Source of the DNA: Pedobacter duraquae
Lineage (GTDB): Bacteria > Bacteroidota > Bacteroidia > Sphingobacteriales > Sphingobacteriaceae
Reading direction: 5' to 3'
NCBI RefSeq assembly: GCF_004362245.1
Contig: NZ_SNWM01000001.1
Span: 558,001 to 622,000, forward strand
DNA length: 64,000 bases
The position numbers and the translations under genes were made by a program. Shown here in pieces: positions 8,883 through 18,995 of the stretch (the stretch's first letter is position 1; each line of letters begins with the position of its first letter). Below the pieces are notes generated by a model. The model was not told the DNA's origin. It saw only the letters and a list, made by a program, of their open reading frames with translations, and searched no databases.

Positions 8883-10667
8883 TTAGTAGCCTGGATTTTG
8901 TATAAGTACACCTTTGTTGATCTCTTCCTGAGGAAACGGATCGAGGAACATTTTTGGGTTCCAGTAGGCTGTGTAGGTTTCCTTATCGAAATAGGTTAGC
9001 AGATTTTGCGGTAACCGGTCATTCTGCCCATTCGTTGTAAACTGAAACTCGCGCATACCGCCACCCATAATACCATTGCCGATGTTATCAAGTTTCCAGT
9101 GTTTCACATCAAAGAACCTGTGGTTTTCATTGTAAAACTCTACTGCCCATTCACGCTGGATGATTCTGCGTAAGGCCGTCTGATCCGTCACAGTAATAGA
9201 AGGTAAGCCAGCTCTATTATGTACAATATTTAGATTTTCTAATGCCTTCTGTGCATTTCCTGTCTCGTTATAGGCTTCGGCAAGGTTTAAGTAAAACTCA
9301 GGCATCCGGAAAAGCGGATACTCAAACCAGACTCTTGAACCTGCCATATAATAAAACTTAGTGCTCTGGGCCACACCATGGCCACGCGTGCCTTCACTGT
9401 TTGTAGGATTGTTTGACCCCTTGCTTGCATTCGCATAAGACCATAAGCTGTTTCCTGGGTTATTCCATGAATCAATACCATGGGCATAGTTATCTGCCTT
9501 GAAGCGTGGCTCCATATTCTGCATTTTACTGGCATAATCAGCATAGGGCAGCGCCGCGCCGCCGGTAGGCCAAACCTGATCGGTTCCGTCAGCCTTATAG
9601 TAGTTTGTTAAGAAGTTGGTAAGCATACCATATCTGGCGATCAGATACCGTTCGCCATTCCCGCTGGTCGGATTATAAAACTTAAAGAACTTACTGCCAT
9701 TCTCATCCAGCTTAAAAGCCAGGAGCACTTCTTTATTATTGGGTGTTGATGTTGCCGTACCATAATCTGCAAAAGCATTTGGATTAGGAACTCCCGTCGA
9801 TCCTCCAGTGTTGATCACACCATAGCCGTTGGCATTTGCCCAGGAAATTACCGCTTCATTGGCAGTGATTGCATCTGTCCAGCGTTGGGCATTTGCCGAT
9901 CCAAAACAAATCAGGTTGCTGTTGGCACCCAGACTGAGGTATGGCGTTGCAGAATTAAACAAAGGGCGCGCTGCATAAATGAGTGCTTTGGCCTTTATTG
10001 CCAATGCTGCTCCTTTGGTTAGCCTGCCGGCATATTTATCTTCCCATTTATCAGGCAGACCTGCCGCAGCAGCATTACTCCACTCTACAATTTTATCCAG
10101 CGTAGCCTGCAAGGTGGCACGCGGGATATTTAGGTCATCAGAAGGCGCAAGAGATTTCGTTACTAGGGGAACACCACCATAATGGATCATCATGCCCATA
10201 TACCGGTAAGCGACTAACCCTGTCATTTCTGCCTTCACATATCCTTTTTGTGTCGCATCCATATCAGCAACTTTATCGATATTCTCTTGCACGAGGTAGC
10301 TTTTGCGCACTGAACTGAAGCTGTCGAAGAAATTATCGGAACTCTGCGCTTTGTTATTCTGATAAGGCGTAGGTAAAAAACCCGAGGATACATACTGCGC
10401 CAGCGTTGCCCAGGGCTCTCCGTACGACATCTCGCCCGAGATACCCGATAGTGTACCGTTATCTATGGCCCGACCGTTCCATAGGTTTTGAACCAGCACC
10501 TCGCGGTAGGTTCCTGCAACTGCTGCCTCTGCCGTGTTGCGTGTAGCAAATACCGATTCGGCCGTCACATTTCCGGTGGTCTCTGGTTTTTGAAGAAATT
10601 CTTTCTGACAGGCCAAGAGGCAGCTTAGCAAGCCCGACACCAATAAGAGATATACTAACTTTTTCAT
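8883..10667 (-). CDS. SusD/RagB family nutrient-binding lipoprotein (pair 1)
   Basis: This 594-residue SusD lipoprotein has lipobox LLAC with Cys20, followed by QKEFLQKPETTGNVTAESVF. The helical TPR core carries LVAYRYMGMMIHYGGVPLV. The C-terminal signature is RRIIQREWAVEFYNENHRFFDVKHWK, and the protein ends IQNPGY. It binds glycan on the outer surface and caps the SusC encoded 31 bases upstream. It shares little sequence with the other SusD in this operon beyond the family motifs. Confidence 0.96.
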   Translation of the reverse strand: MKKLVYLLLVSGLLSCLLACQKEFLQKPETTGNVTAESVFATRNTAEAAVAGTYREVLVQNLWNGRAIDNGTLSGISGEMSYGEPWATLAQYVSSGFLPTPYQNNKAQSSDNFFDSFSSVRKSYLVQENIDKVADMDATQKGYVKAEMTGLVAYRYMGMMIHYGGVPLVTKSLAPSDDLNIPRATLQATLDKIVEWSNAAAAGLPDKWEDKYAGRLTKGAALAIKAKALIYAARPLFNSATPYLSLGANSNLICFGSANAQRWTDAITANEAVISWANANGYGVINTGGSTGVPNPNAFADYGTATSTPNNKEVLLAFKLDENGSKFFKFYNPTSGNGERYLIARYGMLTNFLTNYYKADGTDQVWPTGGAALPYADYASKMQNMEPRFKADNYAHGIDSWNNPGNSLWSYANASKGSNNPTNSEGTRGHGVAQSTKFYYMAGSRVWFEYPLFRMPEFYLNLAEAYNETGNAQKALENLNIVHNRAGLPSITVTDQTALRRIIQREWAVEFYNENHRFFDVKHWKLDNIGNGIMGGGMREFQFTTNGQNDRLPQNLLTYFDKETYTAYWNPKMFLDPFPQEEINKGVLIQNPGY

Positions 10668-10698
10668 ATTGAAATGTTTATATTTTTTTTATAGCTGA

Positions 10699-13600
10699 TT
10701 AAAATCTGATGTTGGCACCGAATACAAATACACGGGTGAGTGGGTATACACCATAGCCCCCGCCATCTGTAGCTTCAGGATCAAGACCAAGATCCATAGC
10801 CTTACTATTCCAGGTTAGGAGATTATTTCCATTTGCGTAAACGCGGATCGCGCTGATCTTTGCTTTTGTTAAGAAGCCTATCTTCGGCAAAGTGTAGCCG
10901 AGTTCAACATTCTTCAGGCGCATAAAATCGCTGGAAATCGTCCACAAATCACTTGCAATAAAGTTTGTTGTACTACCTGTTCCACCATTCATCGTTGCCC
11001 TCGGATACAGAATCTTCTCTCCCCTCGCAACCTTATCTGCAGTCCAGCGTCCGTCAAACATATATTGCATCACATTTCCTGCAGTCTGACTGAAAGGTGT
11101 ATTAAAAGCATAGTTGTTTAAGCTGAATGATCCTTTTGCAGTTCCCGTAAGCAGCACACTCAGGTCAAATCCTTTGTAGGTAAGTCCGGTTTTTAAACTG
11201 AAATTGTATTGCGGCAGGTTGGAATACCCTACCGGCACCACATCTTTCTCATCAATAAAGCCATCGCCGTTAACATCTTTATAACGTACATCACCCAGAG
11301 CGGCCTGATTCGCATTATACTTATTGTAGGGGCGGTTTGCCAGCTCCTGCTGGTTATTGAAAAATCCATCGCTCAGCAGACCAAACTTCTGGCCGATAGA
11401 ATAGCCTGTAGCGTTCATCCAGGGATATGCTTTTGGCGCTTCTGCCCTATAGATAATCTTGTTGCGCGAATAGTTCAGGTTTGCTGTCGCGAAGTAGCCC
11501 ACTTCACCCGCTTTATCACTCCAGCCCAATACCAGCTCATAGCCTTTGTTGGTTACTTTACCCACGTTGGCCGGAGGTACAGAGTTACTGGCAACACCAT
11601 AGGTATATGGGATGATGTCGCTCAGATTGGTCAGGATATTATCCCTTTTATCTTCATACACATCGGCAGTAAATGACAATCTGTTGGCGAAGAATTTTGC
11701 TTCCAGTCCAATGTTGGTTTTCTTGGCCCGTTCCCAGGTCACTTCAGGATTACCGATATTGCCTTCATAGGTGCCACTGAAATACGGGTTAACAACAGAG
11801 CCGTTACTGGTTCCCCAGTAATAGCCAGCCTGATTTAAACTGTAGGTACTTGGCAGATAAAGATATCGACGGCGTGGATCACCTACCTGATCGTTACCAA
11901 CCTCACCAAATGAGCCGCGTAACTTTAAGAAAGTTACATAGTCGTTTTTAGGAAAAAAAGATTCGTTTGTTACTACCCAACCTGCAGAGTAGGCCGGAAA
12001 AAACCCAAAGCGTTTACCTTCAACAAACTGCTCGGTACCATTATATCCGGCACTGAATTCAGCAAGGTATTTTTCTTTGTAGTTATAAGTGGCCTTGGCC
12101 ACCAGCCCCAATACGCCCGATGGGGTATAAAAGGTATCGTTGGATGGCAAACTGTATTTCTGCGCAGTTCCCAATAATAAACCGGTTACACTATGGTCAC
12201 CAAAACGCGATGCATAATCCAATCCGGCCTGAAAGTTGGTTTTCCTCCAGGTGCTGTTATGCCCGGCATTGGAAGTAAATGTATTGGTACCAATAGCACC
12301 CCCAAAAAAGTCTATGTTATTGGGATTGGTGATATTCCGGCGAACAGTGTACTCAGGAACTGCGAGCTGATAGGCTACAGATTTCACATAATTATCATCG
12401 TAATTTGCCGTGGCGCGTGCAGACAGCCCTTTGGTGATATAGTTCATGGTATGCTTAACCGTGATGCTATTGCTGAGCAGGGTATTGTATAAACTTTCCC
12501 TCCCGCTTGTTAAAAGGTTTCTGATGGCGTTTTGATTGCCTTTCTGACTTCCTAGTTTTGCCAGCAGGCTGGCCAGATCTGTGCCTGGCAAGGCCGCATA
12601 CTGATTAATCAGATGATTGTCGATTAACCCTGGCGCGGTAAGGGGGTTGGAATCAAAAATATATTGCATGATTGATTTGTACCGCGCACTAAGATCGTAC
12701 GGACTGTTTGCCCCGTTATTATATCCCGGACCCGAGGTTGTTCCAAACTGCCCGGATAAGTTAATGGAAACCAACAGGTTTTTAGCAACATCAATATCGA
12801 AGTTAGACCTGAAGTTGTACCTATCGAACGTTGATCCAGTGTTTGCACCATAGTAACTGGTGTTATTGAGGATACTTCCCTGATTAAAATAGCCCAGTGA
12901 AGTGAAATAGCGGATTTTTGGAGAACCTCCGGAAACAGTCAGGTTAAATTGCTGCTGTGCACCTGTATTGCCAAATTGCTCCGCGAATAAATCACGACTA
13001 CCGTAATATAATGCCGGACTGTTAGCCAACTGCGCACGTTGATCGGCTGTTAACCCGGGATAGGCAGCAATTTCGGCAGGCGTGAAATCCCTGTTGTTCT
13101 TCAACTTATAGAGATCATTGGGCGTAAAAACATAACCGTCAAAGCTGGACGTACCAAACGTACTTTTCTCTACCGCAATGGATTCATTTCGCATCACCGC
13201 ATAATCGTAGGAGTTTACGTTATGCATGAGGTTTGTGGCATTGGTTAACCCAAAGTTTGTAGATACGCTTAACGCTGGTCGGCCTTCCTTACCTCTTTTC
13301 GTTGTTACGATAATGACTCCATTAGCGCCCCTGATACCATACACGGCTGTAGATGAAGCATCCTTCAAGATAGAGATGTTTTCAATTTCGTTGGCATCCA
13401 TCGAGTTCAGCTGATCATAAGGACGTTCTGAAGCCTGTTCGATTCCATCAATAACAACCAATGGATCTCTGCTCCCTGCAAATGTTGATACCCCACGGAT
13501 ATAAATTGTGGCACCGTTTCTGCCCGGCTCGCCGCTCGTTTGCAGACCACTAACCCCCGGTGCATTACCGATTAGCATATTGGTTACGTTGGAAACAGAT

Positions 13601-14007
13601 GTAGAGACCAGATCAGCACCTTTTATAGTTGCCACAGATCCTGTAACAGTTGCCTTTTTTTGCGTCGTGCCGAATGCCTGCACGACAACTTCCTGCAGTG
13701 CCGCAGCATTTTCTGCAAGACGCACGTTGATAGTGCCTGAGTTTGCCGGTCGTTCTATGGTATTAAAACCAATAGCCCGGAACTGGAGGATGGAAGCCTC
13801 CGATGGAACATTGAGCGTAAATTTTCCTTCGTTATCAGTAGATGTTCCTTGCTGTGATCCTTTGATCATGACCGACACCCCTGGGATGGGCAGACCACTT
13901 GCATCACTTACAGTACCTCTAACGGTTTTTTGCTGCGCCTGCCCTTTGAAAGGAAGGATTAGCAAAAAAATTACGCACACTGTTATTGTGTGTAAAAAAC
14001 TTTTCAT
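10699..14007 (-). CDS. SusC/RagA TonB-dependent glycan importer (pair 1)
   Basis: This 1102-residue outer-membrane importer has a signal peptide (1-24, ending KGQAQ). A CarboxypepD_reg-like domain follows (about 28-105, VRGTVSDASGLPIPGVSV), then a plug (about 115-235) with the SusC signatures IRGVSTFAGSRDPLVVIDGIEQ and ILKDASSTAVYGIRGANGVIIVTTKRG. The barrel ends in Phe. It is the first gene of the ten-kilobase operon that runs to the left window edge. A promoter with the shared 15-bp PUL motif lies at 14057-14101, and a terminator for the preceding unit lies between the two. Confidence 0.97.
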   Translation of the reverse strand: MKSFLHTITVCVIFLLILPFKGQAQQKTVRGTVSDASGLPIPGVSVMIKGSQQGTSTDNEGKFTLNVPSEASILQFRAIGFNTIERPANSGTINVRLAENAAALQEVVVQAFGTTQKKATVTGSVATIKGADLVSTSVSNVTNMLIGNAPGVSGLQTSGEPGRNGATIYIRGVSTFAGSRDPLVVIDGIEQASERPYDQLNSMDANEIENISILKDASSTAVYGIRGANGVIIVTTKRGKEGRPALSVSTNFGLTNATNLMHNVNSYDYAVMRNESIAVEKSTFGTSSFDGYVFTPNDLYKLKNNRDFTPAEIAAYPGLTADQRAQLANSPALYYGSRDLFAEQFGNTGAQQQFNLTVSGGSPKIRYFTSLGYFNQGSILNNTSYYGANTGSTFDRYNFRSNFDIDVAKNLLVSINLSGQFGTTSGPGYNNGANSPYDLSARYKSIMQYIFDSNPLTAPGLIDNHLINQYAALPGTDLASLLAKLGSQKGNQNAIRNLLTSGRESLYNTLLSNSITVKHTMNYITKGLSARATANYDDNYVKSVAYQLAVPEYTVRRNITNPNNIDFFGGAIGTNTFTSNAGHNSTWRKTNFQAGLDYASRFGDHSVTGLLLGTAQKYSLPSNDTFYTPSGVLGLVAKATYNYKEKYLAEFSAGYNGTEQFVEGKRFGFFPAYSAGWVVTNESFFPKNDYVTFLKLRGSFGEVGNDQVGDPRRRYLYLPSTYSLNQAGYYWGTSNGSVVNPYFSGTYEGNIGNPEVTWERAKKTNIGLEAKFFANRLSFTADVYEDKRDNILTNLSDIIPYTYGVASNSVPPANVGKVTNKGYELVLGWSDKAGEVGYFATANLNYSRNKIIYRAEAPKAYPWMNATGYSIGQKFGLLSDGFFNNQQELANRPYNKYNANQAALGDVRYKDVNGDGFIDEKDVVPVGYSNLPQYNFSLKTGLTYKGFDLSVLLTGTAKGSFSLNNYAFNTPFSQTAGNVMQYMFDGRWTADKVARGEKILYPRATMNGGTGSTTNFIASDLWTISSDFMRLKNVELGYTLPKIGFLTKAKISAIRVYANGNNLLTWNSKAMDLGLDPEATDGGGYGVYPLTRVFVFGANIRF

Positions 14008-14056
14008 ACAGTTTATTTTGGTTAGGTTAATTTGCTGGTTGCAATTAATTTATCAA

Positions 14057-14101
14057 CAATATTACTGCAGAAAGCCTATTGAATATTAATAATATTTTAA
14101 C
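14057..14101 (-). promoter_or_regulatory. PUL promoter 3: 15-bp motif plus -7 element, before SusC
   Basis: On the minus strand GTTAAAATATTATTA (14087-14101) is followed after 22 bp by TAATATTG (14057-14064), one mismatch from the Bacteroidota -7 consensus TAnnTTTG. The predicted transcript starts near 14052, about 45 bases before the SusC ATG. The same arrangement precedes the symporter and the GH30 gene. Confidence 0.65.
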
Positions 14102-14149
14102 AAAATATGGTAGGATTAGATGCTTATTTTTATATAGGTATAAATTTAA

Positions 14150-14181
14150 CAAACAAAAAAAGGCTCATGATTCATGAGCCT
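14150..14181 (-). terminator. Rho-independent terminator after GH130 unit
   Basis: A perfect 9-bp stem (AGGCTCATG / CATGAGCCT, loop ATT read on plus) is followed on the minus strand by seven U residues and GUUUG. It ends the symporter-GH130 transcript and separates it from the SusC operon. Confidence 0.85.
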
Positions 14182-14278
14182 TCTAACCAAATTGCCGGAG
14201 TAGCTCAAATTAACCTTCGAGCAAGGTTTGAAGCGGCTACAACTGACCAAAATCAATCTTCATTATTATGGTATTATT

Positions 14279-15472
14279 TTACCAATTTATGGTGTTATTA
14301 TTCATAATTCCGACTAGATTATTAGCCTCAATCAACCGGTAAATTGCTTGTACTGAAGCGGAAGAATTAAGCCCGTCTTCGGGCGTATTTTGCATATAAT
14401 CCAGGAGCTGATCTACCGAAGAAACAGCAACATGCATGCGGGTATCTGACGATGCATAATAGATGAATACCCTGCCATCTTCATCAGCGATCCATCCGTT
14501 GCTAAAGACCACGTTCGACACATCACCCACCCGCTCTTCACCTTGAGGAGCCAGGAAATACCCTGCAGGTTTATGGATTACTTTTGTTAAATCATGCAGG
14601 TCTGTCATAAACATATAAAGCACATATCTTAAACCTGCAGCAGTATTCCGCACACCATGTGCAAGATGTAGCCAGCCCTTATCTGTCTTTATTGGCTCAG
14701 GGCCCAGACCATTTTTGGCTTCAAAGTTGGTATGGTAAACACGCCTGTCAAGCACTATTTCCTGTTCTACGACAGCATTTTCAGCAGATTCGGCAAGTCC
14801 GAAAGCAATTCCCCCACCTTTCCCTGCTTCAATAAAACCATCCTGTGGACGTGTATAAAACGCATATTTACCGTCAACAAATTCCGGATGCAGTACTACA
14901 TTTCGCTGTTGCGCAGATGTGGTCTTGAAATCAGCCAGACGCTCCCAATGTAACATATCCTTACTTCTGATTATTCCGCACTGGGCAACTGCCGAAGATT
15001 GGTCTGCTTCTGATACCGATGGATCTTTGCTTTCTGTGCAGAAAATTCCGTAGACCCAGCTATCCTCGTGCCTCACCAAACGCATATCATACAAATTGGT
15101 TTCCCCATTTAGGTGAGGAACCAGCACCGGCTTGTCCCAAAATCTGAAATTATCAATGCCATTAGGACTTTCTGCAATGGCAAAAAAGGACTTTCTGTCT
15201 TTTCCTTCTACGCGCGACATCACCAGATACTTCCCTTCAAATTTTATCGCTCCTGAATTGAACACCGCATTGATTCCTATCCGCTCCATTAATAGTGGAT
15301 TAGATTCTGGATTCAGATCGTATTTCCAGAAATACGGAATATGCTCGTCGGTCAGGATTGGAAACTGGTAACGTTCATAGATTCCGTTACTGAAAGGCTC
15401 AGGAACGTTATCTCTCGCAATAAGCGTCTCATACCTGCTCTTTAATTGCTCAAGTCTGTTATTAAAATCCAT
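14279..15472 (-). CDS. GH130 phosphorylase, 4-O-beta-D-mannosyl-D-glucose phosphorylase type
   Basis: This is a 397-residue cytoplasmic enzyme without a signal peptide. Its motifs (FWKYDLNPESNPLLMERIGINA, FFAIAESPNGIDNFRFWD, QRNVVLHPEFVDGKYAFYTRPQDGFI, HGVRNTAAGLRYVLYM, GERVGDVSNVVFSNGWI) closely match GH130 subfamily 1. In that subfamily, mannosyl-glucose plus phosphate gives alpha-mannose-1-phosphate plus glucose. The family general acid corresponds to Asp129 in YDMRL. In mannan catabolism this enzyme follows mannobiose 2-epimerase, which is not present in this window. It lies 18 bases after the symporter gene, so the symporter probably brings in its disaccharide substrate. The substrate assignment rests on family resemblance. 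Confidence 0.9.
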   Translation of the reverse strand: MDFNNRLEQLKSRYETLIARDNVPEPFSNGIYERYQFPILTDEHIPYFWKYDLNPESNPLLMERIGINAVFNSGAIKFEGKYLVMSRVEGKDRKSFFAIAESPNGIDNFRFWDKPVLVPHLNGETNLYDMRLVRHEDSWVYGIFCTESKDPSVSEADQSSAVAQCGIIRSKDMLHWERLADFKTTSAQQRNVVLHPEFVDGKYAFYTRPQDGFIEAGKGGGIAFGLAESAENAVVEQEIVLDRRVYHTNFEAKNGLGPEPIKTDKGWLHLAHGVRNTAAGLRYVLYMFMTDLHDLTKVIHKPAGYFLAPQGEERVGDVSNVVFSNGWIADEDGRVFIYYASSDTRMHVAVSSVDQLLDYMQNTPEDGLNSSASVQAIYRLIEANNLVGIMNNNTINW

Positions 15473-15490
15473 ACTATATAAATATTTTTC

Positions 15491-17317
15491 TTAGTTTTCT
15501 AATTTATCCCACCATGTCTTTTTCAGGATCAACGCGATTACCGCTACCAGCCCCACCGTTATCAGTAGTGGTAGCTTCATCCAAAGGATGAAGTACATTG
15601 GCAGTACGGTCAGACATAGCTGTGCTGCAACGCCCAGCACCACGTTGAACATATCCAACGAGAATCTTTTGTTGGCTACAAAGTCTGGCTGCTCAACAAT
15701 GACCTGGTCGTGCACAGGTTTCCAGAATCCCCAGGGCCGAACAGTGCTATAAAATTGCTTTAAAACACTGATGTCTGTTGCGGGAGCACTATAAGTTCCG
15801 ATCAGGCAACCAGCAATAGAGATGGCAAACAACACCGGGAAATAGTAGAGAAACTGAATTCCACTGAAGAAGTGTGAAAACACCAATGCACCTGCAATCC
15901 CTGTTACCATACCCCAAAAGAATCCGTTGGCATTGAATCGCCACCAATACCATTTAAGCACATTTGCAGCAATATATCCACCATAAAGACCAGACACAAT
16001 CCATTGCAGAATACTGTTTACATCTTTGGCAAAAAAACCGAGAAACACACCAACTATTACCACAACGATCCCCGTAAGGTAGTTCATGGTCATGATCTGT
16101 TTCGTGCTGGCTTCAGGTTTTACATATTTTAAATAGATATCGTTCACGATATAAGCCTGAGCGGCATTTAAAGTCCCGGAAAAAGTCCCCATGAAGGCGC
16201 CCATCAGCCCGGTCAGTACGATACCGAGAATTCCTACCGGCAGAAAAGAGTTGATTGCCGAAGGAAGAATTTTTTCAAAATCTGTTCCTGTGGGTGCGCT
16301 AAGATCCAGCTGTTTGTAATATAGTAAAGCCAAAACTGTTAACCCGATTACCATGGTATACCGGATAGGCAATAGAATGATCGACACAAAGCCCGTCATT
16401 TTTGAAGCGTCTTTTGGCGAGCGCGTAGACAGTACCTTTTGCATATCATAGTTCGGCGCTGGTCCTGCCAGACTGGCAAAAACACCCTTAAATAACATCA
16501 TCATGAAAAAGATGCCGAACAAACCATAGCCGTCATCGGCAATCTTCTTATTGGCATCAGCAACGATATTCGACCAGTCGAGTTCAAGATTCCATCCAAA
16601 GAAAGGATTTGCCCAGTCTTTGGGAACATTTACATTCTGCCCATGCAGGTGTGTGAAAGCAATAATTCCGATAGCAATGCAGCCAACCATCATAATTGCA
16701 TATTTGATTACGTCTCCCACCACAATACTGTGCATACCGCCAAGCACAGAATAGAATGTAGCAAACAGGGTGAAGACGATCCCATAAAAATGAGGGACGT
16801 ATTGTGGTGCTACATGAAATGGAATGTACGCCTCTACGAGGTTCCAGGGAATAAAAATCTCAACGAATTTGCCAAGCCCAATAAAACCGTAGGCAAGAAA
16901 GCCCAGACAACCGATCAAAGCAAACACTACCGTTACGTTATGTGAAGCCTTAACCCCTGTTCCTTTTAGTCCAAACCTGGTAGCCAGCCATTCGGCACCC
17001 GTATCAGCATTTGATCGCCTTAACCACTTCGCCAGGAACATCATATTGAAGACCTGGTTAAACACTGGCCATAGCCACGGGATCCAGATACTTTTAAGTC
17101 CGTAGACAAAACAAAGCGACACCATCCACATTGTTCCGCTAATGTCAAACATATCCGAAGCATCACTCAAGCCCAGCATGTACCATGGTAATTTCTTACC
17201 GCCCATCAGGTAGCTTTCTTTATTCTGTCTGGCCTTATTGCGGTAATACCAGCCAATGAACAACATCATGACCAGGTAAAAAACAAGAATAAGAATATCT
17301 AGTAAATGGAGTTTCAT
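15491..17317 (-). CDS. Sodium:solute symporter (SSS/SLC5 family)
   Basis: This 608-residue inner-membrane protein has about 13-15 hydrophobic helices, starting with an N-terminal helix LHLLDILILVFYLVMMLFIGWYY. Family features include the segment ESYLMGGKKLPWYMLGLSDASDMFD, the STATUS-like GTLNAAQAYIVNDIY region, and the LP-GILGIVLTGLMGAFMGTFSGT helix. SSS members couple sodium entry to uptake of sugars and related solutes. It is the first gene of a two-gene unit with the GH130 phosphorylase, so a mannosyl-glucose or similar disaccharide is the likely cargo. Transcription should begin at the promoter at 17346-17389. Confidence 0.93.
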   Translation of the reverse strand: MKLHLLDILILVFYLVMMLFIGWYYRNKARQNKESYLMGGKKLPWYMLGLSDASDMFDISGTMWMVSLCFVYGLKSIWIPWLWPVFNQVFNMMFLAKWLRRSNADTGAEWLATRFGLKGTGVKASHNVTVVFALIGCLGFLAYGFIGLGKFVEIFIPWNLVEAYIPFHVAPQYVPHFYGIVFTLFATFYSVLGGMHSIVVGDVIKYAIMMVGCIAIGIIAFTHLHGQNVNVPKDWANPFFGWNLELDWSNIVADANKKIADDGYGLFGIFFMMMLFKGVFASLAGPAPNYDMQKVLSTRSPKDASKMTGFVSIILLPIRYTMVIGLTVLALLYYKQLDLSAPTGTDFEKILPSAINSFLPVGILGIVLTGLMGAFMGTFSGTLNAAQAYIVNDIYLKYVKPEASTKQIMTMNYLTGIVVVIVGVFLGFFAKDVNSILQWIVSGLYGGYIAANVLKWYWWRFNANGFFWGMVTGIAGALVFSHFFSGIQFLYYFPVLFAISIAGCLIGTYSAPATDISVLKQFYSTVRPWGFWKPVHDQVIVEQPDFVANKRFSLDMFNVVLGVAAQLCLTVLPMYFILWMKLPLLITVGLVAVIALILKKTWWDKLEN

Positions 17318-17345
17318 ACAAATTGGTTAGAAATATTTAATTAGT

Positions 17346-17389
17346 CAAAAGTATCATCAGCACAGCTCTTCCGTTAATACTATTTTAAC
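17346..17389 (-). promoter_or_regulatory. PUL promoter 2: 15-bp motif plus -7 element, before symporter
   Basis: On the minus strand GTTAAAATAGTATTA (17375-17389) is followed after 21 bp by TACTTTTG (17346-17353), a perfect TAnnTTTG. The predicted start is near 17342, giving a leader of about 25 bases before the symporter ATG. No TTTG-type -33 box is visible at the expected position, which the 15-bp motif overlaps. Confidence 0.72.
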
Positions 17390-17428
17390 TAAAGAATGTA
17401 CTTATCTTAAATAAGAACATCAGGCTTA

Positions 17429-18985
17429 TTATTTATTGAAGATCTGATCGAGTAAGGTATATCTTTTCAAGAATTTTTCACCTTGTTGTTTGCTGTTTGC
17501 GTCAAGGTACATCACCTGAGGGATACTGCTCTGAAAACCTGACCACAAGGGCAAGCCCGGGCCATTCGGATCTGTAGTCTTTATAAAGTTCACAAAGTAG
17601 CCCTGCATCGTTGCGGATGTTTTAAAGTCGTCAGGCGTATAGGCATATACCGGGTCAAGTTTTAAATTGCCCATCGCGTAAGCGATATCTGCAGAGTGAG
17701 GAGCGCCAAGGGGTTTAATATAAGTCGCTTCCGCTCCTCGCATTGCGGGCAGAGGCTGACTGTACATATATCTATAAACTGGAAAGCCATTTGTTTTGCC
17801 ATGCAGGTCAATCCATTTCCAGGTACTGTAACCTAGATAGCGATCACCGGCCAGTGCTGTGGCCGCGAGCTTTACATCCTCTTCTTTTTCTGCCGGATAT
17901 AGTTTTAGCACTTCAGCACCATCTTCCCCATACGTTTTTAGCACTGCTGCACGGTAATTTGTCAGGGTAGGCTCTGCCTTATCCAATAAACGCCCATAGC
18001 CAACTTCAGCAGATGTCCAGCCTGCAAGCAAAGGGATGTCAGCCTGAAGACCATGCTCATAAAGCTTTATTGGTGCCTGCGGCAGGAAGTATCCGTCTAA
18101 AACCACTGGAAAAAATGTTGTTCCGGGTTTCACTGCCAGATCCAGTAGGGTTTCTGCCGGCAGTTTGCGTAATGCCGCAATATCTTTCAAGCCTGAATTA
18201 GCCAAAAAGTCGACACCAAGTTGTTCTGCTTTATGAAGCGGAACAGGAGGATTTGTACCCAGAATAGACCCGCTCTCCCCTATTGCAGCGCGAAATAAAC
18301 CTTTAGATGAAGGAGAAACCATGTGCATGCTGACAGAGATGGAGCCCGCCGACTGCCCGGCTATGGTAACCTGTGTTGGATCACCACCGAAAGCCTGAAT
18401 ATTCTTATTTACCCATTTGAGCGCAAATTGTTGATCGAGAAGGCCGTAATCACCCGAAGCATGGTTCGGAGATTCAGCAGTAAGGGCCGGGTGCACAAAA
18501 AAACCAAAGATACCCAGCCTGTAGTTTACTGTCACTACGATGATTCCTTTTTCAGCCATGCTTTGCCCGTCATACCGCGGTTCAGATCCATCGCCGGAAG
18601 AAAAACCGCCACCATGGAAGTAAACTAAAACAGGCAAATGGCCCTTCCCTGTATTTGCTGGTGCCCAAACATTTAAATACAGACAGTCCTCGCTAGTTCC
18701 CGGCGAACGGAAAATCATATCTTTATAAACCACCTTCTGCATCGCACGCGGCGCAAAAGCTGTAGCCTTTCTTACGGCTTTCCAATTCCGGGCGGGTTGC
18801 GGTGCCTTCCATCTTAAGTTTCCAACTGGAGCTTGCGCATACGGAATTCCTTTAAAGGAATTTACGCCGCCTGCTGTGCTCCCCTGCAAAATCCCATTAC
18901 TCGTTTTCACTGTGATATCTTGCGCCTTTATACTGCTCCCACCTAAAAATAGCATCAATGCTATCATAATTTGTATCGATCTCAT
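17429..18985 (-). CDS. Type-B carboxylesterase, secreted
   Basis: This is an alpha/beta-hydrolase of about 518 residues with a signal peptide MRSIQIMIALMLFLGGSSIKA. The carboxylesterase B pattern is complete: FKGIPYAQAPVGNLRW, SEDCLYLNVWAP, oxyanion hole HGGGF, and the nucleophile elbow GQSAGS with Ser212. APHSADIAYAMGN near the C-terminus contains the likely catalytic His. It is co-transcribed with the upstream GH30 gene, so it may remove acetyl or other ester groups from the glycan. The start at 18985 leaves ten bases after the GH30 stop. A start at 19006 would overlap that stop by 11 bases and add MFGKKKY. Confidence 0.88.
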   Translation of the reverse strand: MRSIQIMIALMLFLGGSSIKAQDITVKTSNGILQGSTAGGVNSFKGIPYAQAPVGNLRWKAPQPARNWKAVRKATAFAPRAMQKVVYKDMIFRSPGTSEDCLYLNVWAPANTGKGHLPVLVYFHGGGFSSGDGSEPRYDGQSMAEKGIIVVTVNYRLGIFGFFVHPALTAESPNHASGDYGLLDQQFALKWVNKNIQAFGGDPTQVTIAGQSAGSISVSMHMVSPSSKGLFRAAIGESGSILGTNPPVPLHKAEQLGVDFLANSGLKDIAALRKLPAETLLDLAVKPGTTFFPVVLDGYFLPQAPIKLYEHGLQADIPLLAGWTSAEVGYGRLLDKAEPTLTNYRAAVLKTYGEDGAEVLKLYPAEKEEDVKLAATALAGDRYLGYSTWKWIDLHGKTNGFPVYRYMYSQPLPAMRGAEATYIKPLGAPHSADIAYAMGNLKLDPVYAYTPDDFKTSATMQGYFVNFIKTTDPNGPGLPLWSGFQSSIPQVMYLDANSKQQGEKFLKRYTLLDQIFNK

Positions 18986-18995
18986 ATACTTTTTT

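Noticed and set aside
13508..14089. Long plus-strand frame (193 codons)
   Set aside because: It lies antisense to the SusC plug region, has no family features and follows the codon bias of the real gene.
17400..17428. CTTAT-CTTAA-ATAAG hairpin after the esterase gene
   Set aside because: The stem is only five A/T-rich pairs and no T run follows, so it is too weak to call a terminator.
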